From Acanthosepion pharaonis (taxonomy: Eukaryota; Mollusca; Cephalopoda; Sepiida; Sepiidae), in assembly GCA_903632075.3 (NCBI GenBank), contig CAHIKZ030005436.1, forward strand, positions 1,447,501 to 1,511,500: a stretch of DNA of 64,000 nucleotides, given 5' to 3'. Made by a program: the position numbers and the translations under genes. Positions within the stretch are counted from its first letter, which is position 1. The number at the start of each line of letters is the position of its first letter. The notes below the pieces were generated by a model, which saw only the letters and a program-made list of their open reading frames with translations, had not been told where the DNA came from and searched no databases. Positions 1-10,880 of this stretch are shown one piece after another.

Positions 1-150
1 GTTTTGGAGCCGTTAGAATTTGCAAGCCATTCTTGCCCGAGTTAACAACTGAATGGAAATAATTTTCGAGATTAGCTACCAGTTTTACTTTATCGGGTAA
101 ATCAGCATATATATCTTTTTGGGAACTGATGACATCGAAATGGTCGTTAG
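1..150 (-). mobile_element. LINE (family A) RT fragment, cut by window edge
   Basis: Read on the minus strand this is a scrap of the reverse transcriptase region of the non-LTR retrotransposon here called family A. The plus-strand text (gttttggagccgttagaatt, then caagccattcttg, then ttactttatcgggtaaatc) aligns by eye with 40697-40810 (gttttgtaggcgttaaaatt, caagccatttcttg, aaccttatcgaaccgatc) and with 7445-7520. No open frame survives. It continues beyond the left edge, so its true length is unknown. Confidence 0.55.
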
Positions 151-293
151 TGACGGTAAGAATGAACGTAGTTTCAAATTTAATACATTTTTACTAATTC
201 GTAAATTGGATTTTATAAAAAGTTTCGAATAAATAATACAATTTTAAATTGGGTAAATTAGTATTTGATCCGTTATTTTTGTTTGCTTGTGTC

Positions 294-296
<3 letters not shown>

Positions 297-338
<42 letters not shown>
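297..338. repeat. (GT)n microsatellite
   Basis: Uninterrupted GT dinucleotide run, followed at 353-375 by a broken continuation. Confidence 0.97.
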
Positions 339-339
<1 letters not shown>

Positions 340-341
<2 letters not shown>

Positions 342-1978
342 GGAAGTGTTTACATATGTGTGCGTGTCTGTGTGTCGGGTGATATGACCCTCTTTATTTA
401 CATTAAAAGAAATTAAATTGAATTAAATCAGTCATTTGACGTATATTGAATATAAATCCCAAGCTAAAATTTAATAATTTATCTTTCATTCTTTCTTTCT
501 ATTACTTCAAAATTGGATAATATTAAAAACTTGCAAACATCATGTAAACACAGAATTAGGTCACAGTCAAAAGGGCTTGACCGCTTTTGAATTGGTTCAA
601 CGGTTCGATTTGATTTCATGTAGCGCTCAATACATGTATTTGATTTCATAAGTAGCGGTCAACTTTAGGTGCGTCTCTGCACTAACTAGTCAGAAGAATC
701 ATAGGATTTACACCGAGAAGACGTGCAAATATATTTTTTTTTATTTACGTGCTGGCACTGACGTAAAATTGTCTTCCGATCTTCCAGAAACGGAAAGTTA
801 GAAGTTTCCGGGATCACCAGGAACTTAAAAACCAAGATGGATAGTATCCTCCACTAATAAAAAGCAAAGCGCTTTCAGAACGATAATCAAACAAGTAAAC
901 AACACTGATCGATCGAAATATGTCTCTTATAAAGCGAAACAATTCAACTAAGACAAAACATGATTTGTCTATCTTGAACTATTTATAGAAAGAAGAGAAA
1001 AATGAATAATGATCAAAAATCGTCGATAAGTTTATTCGGCAGATAAGTAAAGCATTGAATATTTCTCTTATGATAAGTTTTATATTTTCTTTCCTTTCTT
1101 TATCGTCTTCTTTATCGTCTCCTTCTTTATCGTCTCCTTCTTCTCCCACATTATATCTTTATTATATTAAAATAAGTATAATTTTACATCTCGTGTTTGT
1201 TTTCTATACATTATCTGTGCTTGTATTGGTCTCTGAGTAGAAAATCTCATATTTTTTAAGCGAACCGCATTCGCAGACATGTTTGAATTTTGTCGAGAGA
1301 TAAAATTCTTAAAGGTTGAGGGTGTTTGTATGTGTGTCCATTAAGTTACATTTGAAGAATTATTTAAAAATAATATTAAGATAATATGTTTAAATTACTC
1401 CGGAATTTGAAAAATCATTTTCCCAAGAAAATGTTATGAAATATCCTGTGAGTATAGCATTAATATTTTTAAAATTTTGGGGAAAAAATATAGAAAAATT
1501 ACGTTTTAGTTGAAATTAAAAAAAAAAATATAAAAAGACTCTTTAAAAATATTATTTTCTTTTCTCAATTACTCAACCGTGTCCTTTTTTCAACTCGGAT
1601 AGGTTGAATGACTGTAGGCAGAAGTCTCACTAACCTAATCAATGAGACAGCTGTCACGTTAAGGCCGGCTTCTCTAGGGAAATGTATGCGTGATTTGTGG
1701 TTGTTATTCTTTAATTTCCGATCAGCATTGATTACTAACTGCAGAAATATGACGTTCTGAGATTTCTGATAAAAAGTGGTGGAAACTAAGATGCAATATA
1801 AATTAACTGAAACATTATTAATAATTTATAGGTTTATGTATGGTGTCTGTACAGAAAAATGTCTAATTTAGAGAATTTAACAAAAAATAGTTTTGTTAAT
1901 AATATTCCAGATATATTAGTATAACTGTTTTTTGATAAACAATTGTTGGGCTCCTGAACGTTTTGCGCAGTTCAGCCA
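340..1978. other. No gene seen; AT-rich unique-looking sequence
   Basis: No recognisable coding motif or element. The only local structure is a short pyrimidine-rich tandem of the unit tttatcgtctccttc at about 1095-1145, which produces a 61-residue serine/leucine-rich open frame at 1055-1240. That frame has no protein-like features and is treated as noise. Confidence 0.5.
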
Positions 1979-1979
1979 A

Positions 1980-2048
<69 letters not shown>
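1979..2048. repeat. (CA)n(TA)n compound microsatellite
   Basis: A short CA run followed by a long TA run that ends exactly at the CTAG terminus of the adjacent Helitron-like block. Confidence 0.95.
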
Positions 2049-2049
<1 letters not shown>

Positions 2050-3162
2050 TAGCAGTAGAGCCCGGCATTGCCCGGGTATGTAACAGTAAGAGATAGATCA
2101 AGTATCGACCATCATAAAGACTGAAAAATAAAATTGACAAAGATTATTGTTTAAGGTTGACGGACACGCATGTCTTAATTAGTTTTTTTTTTTTTTTTTT
2201 GTTTATTTACGAATTGGTCAAACCCAAACTCAAACAAAAACATTGTTTACAATCGTTATGAGTCTATCGATTGATGAATAGAATTTTATTATAAACAATT
2301 GTCTTGTAAATGGAATTTTTAAAGCATTCTGAATGTAAAAATAAAGTAAAAAATCTGCAAGACAATAAGAAACACTACCTGCCCAAAAAAGTGAAGTTTT
2401 GTTGAAATCGGTTGAAAATGTAGGTAGCCTTTCTCTGTAATCTTTTACAATTTATGATTTTTACTTATTGAATACAGTAAAAAAAATTGCATATTTTGCT
2501 TGTGGTGATTCATAATTAGAATTCTGATTTGAATATATTTTCCACTCGTTGTTTCTAATACAAAAATATTAACTTTATTTGGGTTTATTAATTCATTACA
2601 AGTACTGTGTTCTTTCCTTAATAATTATCGTCTTCGAAATATTGTTGTTTTTTGTCTATCAGATTTCTTACGTCAGCATTTTTAAATTATTTCTTAATAC
2701 TTTCTTTTAAATATTGAATTAATTTCAAATAGAACCAATGCCTTATTGATCTGCCTTGTAACAAATTGCAAAGGGAATTGTAAAAACAGCCCTAAAGTAC
2801 GTGGAATTAACTTTCCCTAAAGATAAAGAATTATCCGATTTTTCGATTCGTACAATCAGCAGAGATCGTTAGATTATTGTTTAGGTTGACGGACACGCAT
2901 GTCTGAGTTTTTTTTTGTTTTTTTTACGAATTGGTCAAACCCAAACTCAAACAAAAACATTGTTTTCAATCGTTATGAGTCTCCCGATTGAATTTTATTA
3001 TAAATAATTGTCTTGTAAATGGAATTTTTCAGCATTCTGAATGTTAAAAATAAAGAAAAAAGTGTTCAAGACAATACGAAACACTACCTGCCAAAAAAAG
3101 TGGATGTTTGTTTTATCGGCTGAAAAATGTAAGAAATCCGATCCCATATATAAAGGAACACA

Positions 3163-3199
<37 letters not shown>

Positions 3200-3440
3200 C
3201 CTGTTTTTTTTAACCCGATGTGAGTTGTCCCCCTTTCATTCTCACGATGTGTCTTACTTAATCTTACGTGATTTCAAATTGATTTTGTTAAAAAACAATT
3301 GTGTTTTTACCATTTTCGGCGCCGTTAGAACTACCACAAGGTAATTTTATGTCGTCCTGTGAAGTTTTGTTGAAATCGACTAAAAAATGTAGGAAATCCG
3401 ATCCAATATATAAACGTTACAGACACACACACACACAATG
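2049..3440 (-). mobile_element. Helitron-like non-autonomous block, internally repeated
   Basis: On the minus strand the left edge reads as a Helitron 3' terminus: a GC hairpin (CCCGGGCAATGCCGGGC), a short spacer and CTAG, then T outside (2049-2075). A segment of about 285 bp at 2141-2425 recurs at 2871-3134 in the same orientation. The landmarks are ggttgacggacacgcatgtc, acgaattggtcaaacccaaa and gtcttgtaaatggaattttt. A third partial copy lies at about 3357-3412 (ttttgttgaaatcga, gaaatccgatccaatatata). No Rep/helicase coding is seen, so it is non-autonomous. The 5' TC end was not located with certainty; the CA-rich stretch at 3163-3199 or the one at 3423-3438 may mark it. Confidence 0.5.
3163..3199. 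repeat. (CA)n microsatellite
   Basis: CA dinucleotide run inside the Helitron-like block. Confidence 0.95.
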
Positions 3441-3458
3441 AGCGTTTTATAATAAGTA

Positions 3459-3461
<3 letters not shown>

Positions 3462-3491
<30 letters not shown>
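3462..3491. repeat. (TA)n microsatellite
   Basis: TA run on the left side of an unclassified element; a matching TA run closes its right side at 3818. Confidence 0.95.
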
Positions 3492-3493
<2 letters not shown>

Positions 3494-3816
3494 TCTGACC
3501 ATGAGACCCGGGTTCGAATCGCGCCATTTGTCAGGAAGGAGACTTCCCGATCTGGAGTGAGGATGATCCCAGCTTTGTGACCAAGCCTTGTTAGTTAGAC
3601 GACAATAGTCTAGCTAGCACGAAGTTACAAGTCTTCCTGACCGAGGGTTTGAGTTTGCTGTTGTTCAGATTGTTGATCATTCTAGATAACACGCTCTCTC
3701 TCACCATAGTTCCAGCATAAATCTCAGGTTGGCTCTGTAGGTGTCGGTGTTGAACACAAATGCCTGAGCGAGAGTCTGCAGCGGGGGGGTAGCACTGGAA
3801 TACGAGTGGCCACCTG

Positions 3817-3817
<1 letters not shown>
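3492..3817 (+). repeat. Unclassified interspersed repeat with tRNA B-box-like motif
   Basis: A GC-richer block of about 325 bp sits between two (TA)n runs. Near its left end is a pol III B-box-like string (gggttcgaatc, 3516-3526) after ctgaccatgagaccc, as in a tRNA-derived SINE head. A full tRNA cloverleaf could not be drawn, and no A box is clear. The remainder (tccagcataaatctcaggtt, aacacaaatgcctgagcgag) is not recognised. A truncated SINE is the best guess. Confidence 0.4.

Positions 3818-3851
<34 letters not shown>
3818..3851. repeat. (TA)n microsatellite
   Basis: TA run on the right side of the preceding repeat. The 150 bp after it (to 4001) hold nothing recognisable. Confidence 0.95.
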
Positions 3852-3856
<5 letters not shown>

Positions 3857-4019
3857 TCAGTGGGATTGAGAAATGCGTCGTTTTGAGATATTTTGGCACT
3901 CTAAATGCTTCAGCCCATCCGAAGTAAGAGTGTTGTGCCGTTCAAAGCATGACTTGATGATGTCAATGATATCTTCCGGTGGTCTTACTCGATATAGCCA
4001 TCATATATATATATATATA

Positions 4020-4192
4020 TCCATCGTTTTCGTATATTGAACTGAATTTGTATTTTAATGAATTTTGGGTTTATTAAAACCGAAAATGACGTCGACAATT
4101 CTTTCATTTTGACATTTATGGATTTTTGTTTGTTTTTCAAAATTTCTACATTCTGTCGGATTTTATCCATTTACACTTGCTTATATACTGTC
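4020..4192 (+). repeat. Direct repeat copy 1 (~170 bp)
   Basis: Shares the ordered strings ccatcgtttt, attgaactgaat, tttattaaaaccgaaa, tttatggattttt and attctgtcggattttatcca with 4400-4566. Small indels separate the copies. A 210 bp unrelated spacer lies between them. Long-terminal-repeat-like geometry, but no coding sequence lies in between. Confidence 0.75.
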
Positions 4193-4399
4193 TACTGAAA
4201 ACACAAACTTAAATTCGTTTTTTACAACATGGAAGATTCCGGCTTATGAAATACAGGAATTTTTAAAATAATCACGAACTTTTAGGAATACGATATCGTC
4301 ACCCATGTGACTACGGCGTGACCACGTTAAACGGAAAGCTGATCTTTTTAAAAATTTTCAGTTATCTGTTTTACTCTTGGATAAGACTTGTGTTTTTTA

Positions 4400-4566
4400 T
4401 GTCCATCGTTTTTCGTCATATTGAACTGAATATTTTAATGAATTTTGTCTTGAAAATGGTTTATTAAAACCGAAACGTATATTCTTTATTTTAATATTTA
4501 TGGATTTTTTTGTTTGTTTTTCAAAATACATTCTGTCGGATTTTATCCATTAACACTTGCTTATAT
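4400..4566 (+). repeat. Direct repeat copy 2 (~170 bp)
   Basis: Second copy of 4020-4192. It runs into a (TA)n tract at 4561-4579, which in turn abuts a transposase fragment. Confidence 0.75.
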
Positions 4567-4579
4567 ATATATATATATA

Positions 4580-5060
4580 GGACAATGCTTGAAATTTTTA
4601 ATCCCAGTGGTCGAAGATAATCAGGAGGTATGGTTCAAACAGGATTGCGCCCCTGCGCACACTGCCAAGGTGACAATGGACCTACTGCGAGAAATTGTAG
4701 GTGAACGAATAATTAAAAAAAATGCTTAATTACTTTGGAAGCGCGTTCACCTAACTTGAGGGCACCAGACTTCTTTTTGTGGGGCTACTTGAATGAACGG
4801 GTTCACACAAATATACCTTGAACTTTTCAAGAACTTAAGAACATTCGAGCCAAAATCCGACGTTTAGGACCTGATACGGTGGATATCGTGGATAATGTTG
4901 TGGTACGAACCTGTATTTGTGAGGGATATTGTTTTTCACACATAATACTGAAAAAAACAATTTGTTATATTTCCAAATAAAATAATAAAAAAATTAAAAA
5001 AAACACGTGCTTTTAAAAGTAATTTTTGTTTTTTATCGTTTAGTGGCCACCCTGTATATA
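4580..5060 (+). mobile_element. Tc1/mariner-superfamily transposase C-terminal remnant
   Basis: The plus-strand frame starting in the TA tract contains VWFKQDCAPAHTAKVT and LLREIVGERII. This is the W-F-x-Q-D-x-A-P-x-H-T block around the second catalytic aspartate of DDE transposases (DDE_3 type). A frame change then gives TSFCGAT where the third-acid block (FFLWGYLKE-like) belongs, and further on recognisable debris of the last helix. Several stops and shifts make it dead. The text agtggccaccctgtatat at 5042-5059 looks like the outer terminal inverted repeat. The 5' half is missing, replaced by (TA)n. Confidence 0.7.
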
Positions 5061-5135
5061 TGGAGAAAATTTAAGACAAAGTGGAAAAAGTTTTCGCGTG
5101 ATGTCCATTAGGACATCATCAGATTGAATTTGTTA
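5061..5135 (-). repeat. Fold-back repeat end with 8 bp hairpin (ribozyme-like relic)
   Basis: Minus-strand reading gives CTGATGA overlapping a perfect hairpin TGATGTCC-TAAT-GGACATCA, then CGCGAAAAC. It resembles the hammerhead-bearing terminal repeats elsewhere in this window, but GAAA is displaced from the hairpin by extra bases. I regard it as a decayed or merely similar motif, not a ribozyme. Confidence 0.35.
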
Positions 5136-6650
5136 TGTTGGTGCGACTACACATGTGCACGAACGAGGGACGCTGAAAATTTTAATTTTTTAAATAAATT
5201 ATTTTTTTTTTTAAATCTAGCCGATTTCATTTGGATTCTTTTTCTCTCCATCACTTTTGTTGTTATATATTCCACACTGTGATTATAGAATTTTGTCAGG
5301 AATGGTGAAATGCAAGAGCAAGTGCGCAAAAGTTTCTGTGGATGTTCTCCACAGTAAATTTGCGCCTTGGCTTTTAAGACTCTCTAAACATTTTCGTCGC
5401 AGTGAATTGTTTTCTTTGATCAGAGCAGCATTTTTTATGTAAAAATTGTGGTCAGGCTTGTTACGGCGGGCAACCAAACCATTAGATATATTTTTTGTAA
5501 AATATCCCTGTTGTGTTCATATAATCTTTTATTTAGATTACTTGAATTTTCTATGTATTTTTGTGACAATTATTACGGGCGATCGAGTAAATTCCCCCTT
5601 CAAATTTTAGCGAATATATACCGAATAATGATGGTTGGCTGAGTATTTCTGTAAGATAACATCTCCTTAGGCAAGCAGTCTTTGTAATTATAGTTCTCAG
5701 TATCGAGGGATATAGCATTTATAATAATAATAATATACTGTGGAATTTCCAGTCCCCACAGACAAAAAAAAGTTATTGAAAATGGACCAGACAGACTCAT
5801 AAAAGATTTCAAAAAAAAAAAAAAAAACTGGCTAAGTAGTATGAATGCCGACGGGATTCTAATGTTTCTAAAAACAAAATGAATAAAAAGAACACTGTCA
5901 AAATATGAGAGCCTAAAGTGTCAAAAATGTGGAAACTTAAAACTACGATTCTTCCTCTTGTGATAGGGATATTTGGTATGATAAAGATGGTAGCGTGAAT
6001 CATTTGAGTAAAATTTATGGAAACGTTAGCAACTCAGAGCTACAAAAGATGACTTTGCGCAAAACTGCACATATCATCCGCAAAACCCTCTCCATCTAAC
6101 TGAAATGTTTCAAATATGCATAGGTAACTCTCATTTACTCATAAACCTCTGCGGTGACTTGGTATTTAGGCACTTAAAATTACTCTCTTCCAAGACGATA
6201 TCACAAATACTACTACTACTACTAATAATAATAATAATAATAGGGAACATAGGTTGAGAAATTATTTTTTTAATGTTTGGGTTAGGCAGCCGTGGTGACT
6301 TCGGAGTCAAAACTAGATACTTGGAAACACCCTCGATCGGAGACCGTCTGATCAGGCAGGTTTACTATTTCTAACTGGGACCCTCCTACAAGAATAGGTG
6401 CTCTCGCTTATCAAAACATATCAATGCATCACATACATTTTTCTCGGAGGCATTTACTTCCAAATTTCGAATAAAAAAGCCGGAATTTTGCCAAGTACAT
6501 CTTTCTTAAAATTTCGTCAAGTACATGTTGTTTAACACACAACCAATTCTTAAAAATGACTGTGACAATTGAAAGTACTCCAATATGAAAAAACCAAAAC
6601 AAAAAAATGTACTGTCAGAAATTGGAAAGAAAATATAAAATCTTTAATAG
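5136..6650. other. No gene seen; one trinucleotide microsatellite
   Basis: Several 60-70 residue open frames on both strands (for example 5257-5442) have no recognisable motif and overlap each other antisense. An (ACT)n(AAT)n run lies at about 6209-6241. A short stretch near 6290-6400 is slightly GC-richer and unassigned. Confidence 0.5.
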
Positions 6651-6654
6651 CCAA

Positions 6655-7900
6655 ACCTTGTGTTGTGTTATTTAATTATACATTTTTTAATCGCGTTTGC
6701 CCATTGTAAGGCAATAAAGCTCCTAAGACACAAGGGGTAACTAAGTGTGGAAGTATTAGAAAACAGAACCCTTACTAAGGAGCGAGAACCAAACAATAAT
6801 CAGGACGATAGTAGATTGCGATTGACATTGCATTTAAATTTTTAATTTATTGAAAATCAAAGTTAACTCGAAAAAATGAAGTCGGATGGTAGTTCCACAA
6901 GCGATAAGTGTGAGAAAATTAACTGTTAGCATAGAACTTACGGTTATATCTAGCCAATTGTAAATTGGTGAAGCCTCGTGGCCAGTCTAGTACTGCGCTT
7001 AAATTTAATTAATTACCATGAGAGTATTTATTAAAAAGGTAATCATCTTTACGGCAGTGGGAAAGTATCTCAAGCCGATACGTCTGATCAGGACCAATAA
7101 TATTGCTGATTCTTCTTTGGATTTTATCAAGCAGCTCTGGATATATAACAGGATCTCCAAATTATATGTGGCAGGAATATTCTAAGCATGGAAGAATGGT
7201 AGACTTATAGATATGTAACATAAATTATGGAGAAGAAAATTGCCTAACACGACACAGTGGACCAAGTTTCTTAGCAACTGACCTAGCAATGAATTCAGTG
7301 TATTTTTTTTTCTTTTCTATTTCATGGCAGCCGAGAACATTAGACCGTGAAGGGGCAAAGAGTCACTCGTCTGGAAGTTAGAAACAACTATGCTGAAAGT
7401 AGTAAGGGGTCTTTTAGGGGAGTTATAGCGAGCAGTTTAGTTTAGTTTTGGAGGGGTTTCAAATTAAGAAACCAACCTTCGCCCCTGTTTACAACAGACA
7501 CGTCGTTTTTGACATCAGCCGCCGAGTGGAGTAAATAATGGTTGTGTCATTAGCTTAGATAACAATTTGATAGCTGATACCATCAGGGAGGACCAAGTAT
7601 AGAGCACGGAGGGACAACTTTATTAGTACGAAATATCCAGAAGAATTCTCGTTCAGGACAACTTTCATTTCACTATTTAATAAGAAAGACTGGATCAGTT
7701 CAAAAGTTTGGTCGGAGACACCGTAACGTTTCAAATTGTGAAGAAGACCTGTATGCCAAATCCTTCTCTAATTTTCAAGATGTAACAGCCCAAGCTTAAA
7801 CAATCTTATCTCGAGCTAGACAGACACTTTCCAAATTATCGCCAGTATATTAACAGTTGAACTAGAAAAAGAAAAGCCATATTGATATGCAATTATTGGA
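6655..7900 (-). mobile_element. LINE family A: RT palm to C-terminus, decayed
   Basis: The longest copy in the window of the commonest LINE. Reading the minus strand from about 7560, I see a mutated catalytic box (IxANDTTIIYST, where a YADDT motif is expected; the tyrosine codon is a stop and the second D is N). After it comes FIARSVAKKLGPLCRVRQF, a variant of the family's ESIARSAAxKxGSLxRARxF block. Next are LEYSCHI, and DKIQRRISNIIGPDQ with its following SHCRK. These match the blocks at 40240-40575 and 60500-60715. Many stops and frameshifts are present. Probably 5'-truncated, as LINE insertions usually are. Confidence 0.75.
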
Positions 7901-8121
7901 CAAAGGAACTTTTAGGGGGATAGGGTTTCTTGTTTACTGGTTTTCTCGTATTTCTTTCCATTGTATTATTACTATCTGACGTCAATGGCAATACTAACTA
8001 GGCAAAGCGTAGCTGAGACGAGAGCATAATATGGCCTCAGGGTAGCTCACGGGAATACATGCAGGAACACCTGTACATTATGAAAGAGTGTTCAACTTCA
8101 AATGCTTTTAAAAGAACACTG
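7901..8121. other. No feature recognised
   Basis: Nothing assignable between the LINE and the palindrome. Confidence 0.4.
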
Positions 8122-8186
8122 TAAATAAACAATGAAAAAATGTTATTTTATGTAACATAAAATAACATTTTTTCATTGTTTATTTA
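8122..8186. repeat. Perfect 65 bp palindrome
   Basis: Two 32 bp arms (starting taaataaacaatgaaaaaat) are exact reverse complements around a single central A at 8154. No other element in the window explains it. It would extrude as a long hairpin. Confidence 0.95.
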
Positions 8187-8394
8187 TTACCAGACTATGT
8201 CCCACATTCAATGCGATTTTCAAAATTATCGTTTGTTGTTTTAGGGCTGTACAGAGTTTTTTTTTCGCGTTTTGAAAAGAAATAATTTAATTCCTTTTGT
8301 TTATTAATCCATTCACATTACTTTTGAACTGTGTGATTTTCGACTTATCATATATATATAAATATAATAAAAAGTCTTAAACACTAATATTCCA

Positions 8395-8446
8395 GAGTCA
8401 TAATTTATTCCATTGGAATCGTAAATACGATCCAATTCATCAGACC
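8395..8446 (-). ncRNA. Hammerhead-like motif, non-canonical
   Basis: Minus strand: CTGATGA (8443-8437) is followed at once by a strong two-part hairpin (ATTGG/CCAAT outside, TCGTA/TACGA inside), then GGAATAAATTATGAC. This resembles hammerhead order (core 1, stem II, GAA, short stem III). However there is an extra G before GAA and the usual A15.1-U16.1 pair is replaced by U-A. Stem I can pair only if the C of CTGATGA is included (GGTC with GACT). Probably a decayed or variant ribozyme from a PLE-type terminal repeat. Confidence 0.3.
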
Positions 8447-9273
8447 TACAAATTCAAAAAGAAAACAGAAAAAAACATATATATATATTTAAAACAATGT
8501 TTGGTACCACAGAACTTATAAATAGTTTTGAGCAAACAAAACGCATTTTTTCCTTAAGGTAGACATTTCGACCAACATCTCATCAGAAGAAATCGTAGGC
8601 AACCTAAATAGAATATTAAGGAAATTCCCAAAATGTTAAACAGCCTGGGAGAAAATTAGGAACTACCAATAAAAAAAGATTCATTACTAAAATGGAAGAG
8701 AAAAAAGGGCGAATTAAAATTGCAAAGAATCTTAATAAATAGTTCCCGCGAGTATAAACAGGAAAAAAATCAGGACTCTCAAGCCTCCTAGTAAAAAATA
8801 GAACGGTCAAATTTCTCCTTCTGTAGACACAGAGACGGTTGATGTGATCTGATAGAGACCCCATTCAAAAGACGAAGATGCTTTGGTCAAAATAGTCGAA
8901 ACGTCGTATCAGCATACTTGTCAGCGCAATCTGGACTGTCTGAAAGGTGCTGTTCTATCGCAGAATAGGACATGTATTACGGGTAAAAATTACCCGGTCT
9001 ATCATTACCAGACTCTTGTACAATCCGCGTTTCAAGACGCTGGTTGGGCTGCCCTATATAGTTAGCGTCTATGTCTATATACGCCCAATCTATTTAGTAC
9101 ACAGGGCCTACCATCTTTTGCAAGAGAAGAAAATACGAAGACAGCTTCAAGCACTATACGTGTCCTGACGGCAGGAAAACATCATTTCACACAAGCCGAC
9201 ACCAACGTGAATTATTGGGCGAAAGCGAAAAGGTTACGTCGAGGAAGAAATGATTTTTGTTTGTTCAATCCAT

Positions 9274-9276
<3 letters not shown>
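8446..9276. other. No gene seen; possible repeat related to 26.5-26.85 kb
   Basis: The stretch 8885-9065 contains tcgaaacgtc, a small inverted pair (acgggtaaaaattacccgg) and acgctggttgggctgcccta. The block at 26590-26810 has similar items: acgggcaatttttgcccg, ctcgaaacgcc, and acgctagttgggctttccta. They are probably two diverged copies of one unnamed repeat. The open frames here carry no motif. Confidence 0.35.

Positions 9277-9328
<52 letters not shown>
9277..9328. repeat. (TA)n microsatellite
   Basis: Long TA run; it generates tyrosine/isoleucine-repeat open frames that are not genes. No feature is seen from 9329 to 9796. Confidence 0.97.
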
Positions 9329-9331
<3 letters not shown>

Positions 9332-9793
9332 GCATATTTGGGCAACAAACTTTCTTTCAAAAATCTTTCGTTCAGTACGTCCGACAAGGAAGATTTATAT
9401 AATTATCTGCAACCTTTGTCAACAAGACATTGTTAAGTATAACAACATTTTCAGACCAAAAAATTTTGAGTGAGAGATCGGAAATTATAACGTGTTGCAT
9501 ACACACTAAAAAGTTCTTTTTGAGTTCATATGAAGTGGGATGAAAAGAAAGTATGTATATTTCATTTATCCCCCTACCGATACATTTTCAATACACTTGC
9601 TTTTCTCTTTCTCCACCTCCCACTTCTTCCTACTTCTACTCTACCACACCTCACGTCATGCGTTTATTTATTTATTTTTAAATAATACAGCGTCCATTAA
9701 TTTAAAAAAAATAAAACGTTAATAAATCAATTGGCAGAAATCGACTGAAGATACTGAAATGTTGAAACCAATGTAGCGGAATCGGCTATTTCT

Positions 9794-9796
<3 letters not shown>

Positions 9797-9859
<63 letters not shown>
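9797..9859. repeat. (TA)n microsatellite
   Basis: Long TA run. Between 9860 and 10464 nothing is confidently assigned. Confidence 0.97.
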
Positions 9860-9861
<2 letters not shown>

Positions 9862-10464
9862 TTAAGAGATATGAACAGGCAACTCAAAATGAATGCAGTA
9901 CAGACATTTGTCTTGACATTTGCAATCAGTATACCTTTTGAGATCGCTGTAGTATTCAGAAAGAGAGAAGGGAAGTCGGTGTGAGAATAAATTAATTTTT
10001 ACATGCCCGACCAAACTGCAATCTGTTTTCTGATTACTTCTTTCTTTCAAAAACCAATTTGTAAGCCAACAAATCATTTAGTTTATTTTCTTATTTCATT
10101 TTCTTTCAGGCATATGTGGCACTTGATAGAGATGTCATTTACAGACAGACATTTCTGATTTTAAAACCCTAAGATCATGAAAGCTGTTTCGACTTGAAGG
10201 CACACTGCAAATCAATGTGATTTTTCATCTTTACCAAGTTTGTAAATAACGAGTTCTCTCCAAAACTTCATATTTTGTGTTAACTTACGAAAATGCTGCA
10301 GGTATTTTAAACTTTTCAAAATTTCTACTGGACCTGATGGAACTTTATTTATAGTGCTTTTAATGTTAAATAATATGCATTTTATGGTTATTCGGCGAAT
10401 GTCTATGGATGTTATTCTTACATTTGTTTTTCATGGAAAACATTTCCCTAAAATTTCTGTCTGT

Positions 10465-10701
10465 TTACAAAGATATTATATTGTGTTGTTTAACTACGAT
10501 ATCAAATCTTTCTTTGATTTTGGTTTCTTGGAGATGACATACATCGATGTTATAACTCCCAACGTCTCGAGCCAATAATTCCTGTTTTTTTTTTTTTTTT
10601 TTTTTCATGATTCCTCTAGCAGATTTTACCATCTTTCTCAACGGTAAAATCTTTCTATGCGATTCAAGACATTTAATAAGTTTTGAATAAGTTGCTAACA
10701 T
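10465..10701 (-). mobile_element. LINE endonuclease N-terminal fragment
   Basis: The minus-strand frame contains LLARDVGSYNIDVCHLQETK, the N-terminal block of an exonuclease-endonuclease-phosphatase (apurinic-type) endonuclease from LINE ORF2. In this fold Q-E-T supplies a metal-binding glutamate. A poly-T tract (10588-10605) has expanded into a run of lysines just before it, so the frame is not native. Continuation of the endonuclease downstream could not be read with confidence, so this is treated as an isolated relic. Confidence 0.6.
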
Positions 10702-10737
10702 TTAACGGCTGACAAACGGAGAAATCATTACCTTCTC

Positions 10738-10880
10738 TGCAAACTACATCCGCCTGAAAGGCCTTTGACTGTGAGATTTTGAGGAACGTTGAGCCACCTT
10801 TTAATTGCTGTTAGGGTGCCCGCTATGGGCAAATATGAACCACAACGTGGAGTCAAAACATGAAAATATAAAAATAGATT
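10738..10880 (-). repeat. Interspersed repeat C, copy 1
   Basis: Minus strand shares with 30985-31150 and 54520-54730 the ordered text tagcgggcaccctaacag, then gttcctcaaaatct, and ends with ggatgtagttt. Four copies of this family are seen in the window. Class unknown. Confidence 0.65.

Noticed and set aside
3490..3530. tRNA gene suggested by gggttcgaatc
   Set aside because: No acceptor stem, D-arm or A box at the right distance; treated as a SINE-like B box.
3808..5059. Complete mariner from agtggccacctg (3808) to agtggccaccctg (5042)
   Set aside because: The two ends are in the same rather than inverted orientation, so the first is probably coincidence.
5095..5125. Hammerhead ribozyme at CTGATGATGTCC
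   Set aside because: The hairpin is strong but six bases separate it from GAAA and stems I and III cannot be formed.
8562..8590. Hammerhead on the minus strand (CTGATGAGATGTTGGTCGAAA)
   Set aside because: Core and a short stem II are present, but GAAATGTC leaves no stem III and flanks do not pair as stem I.
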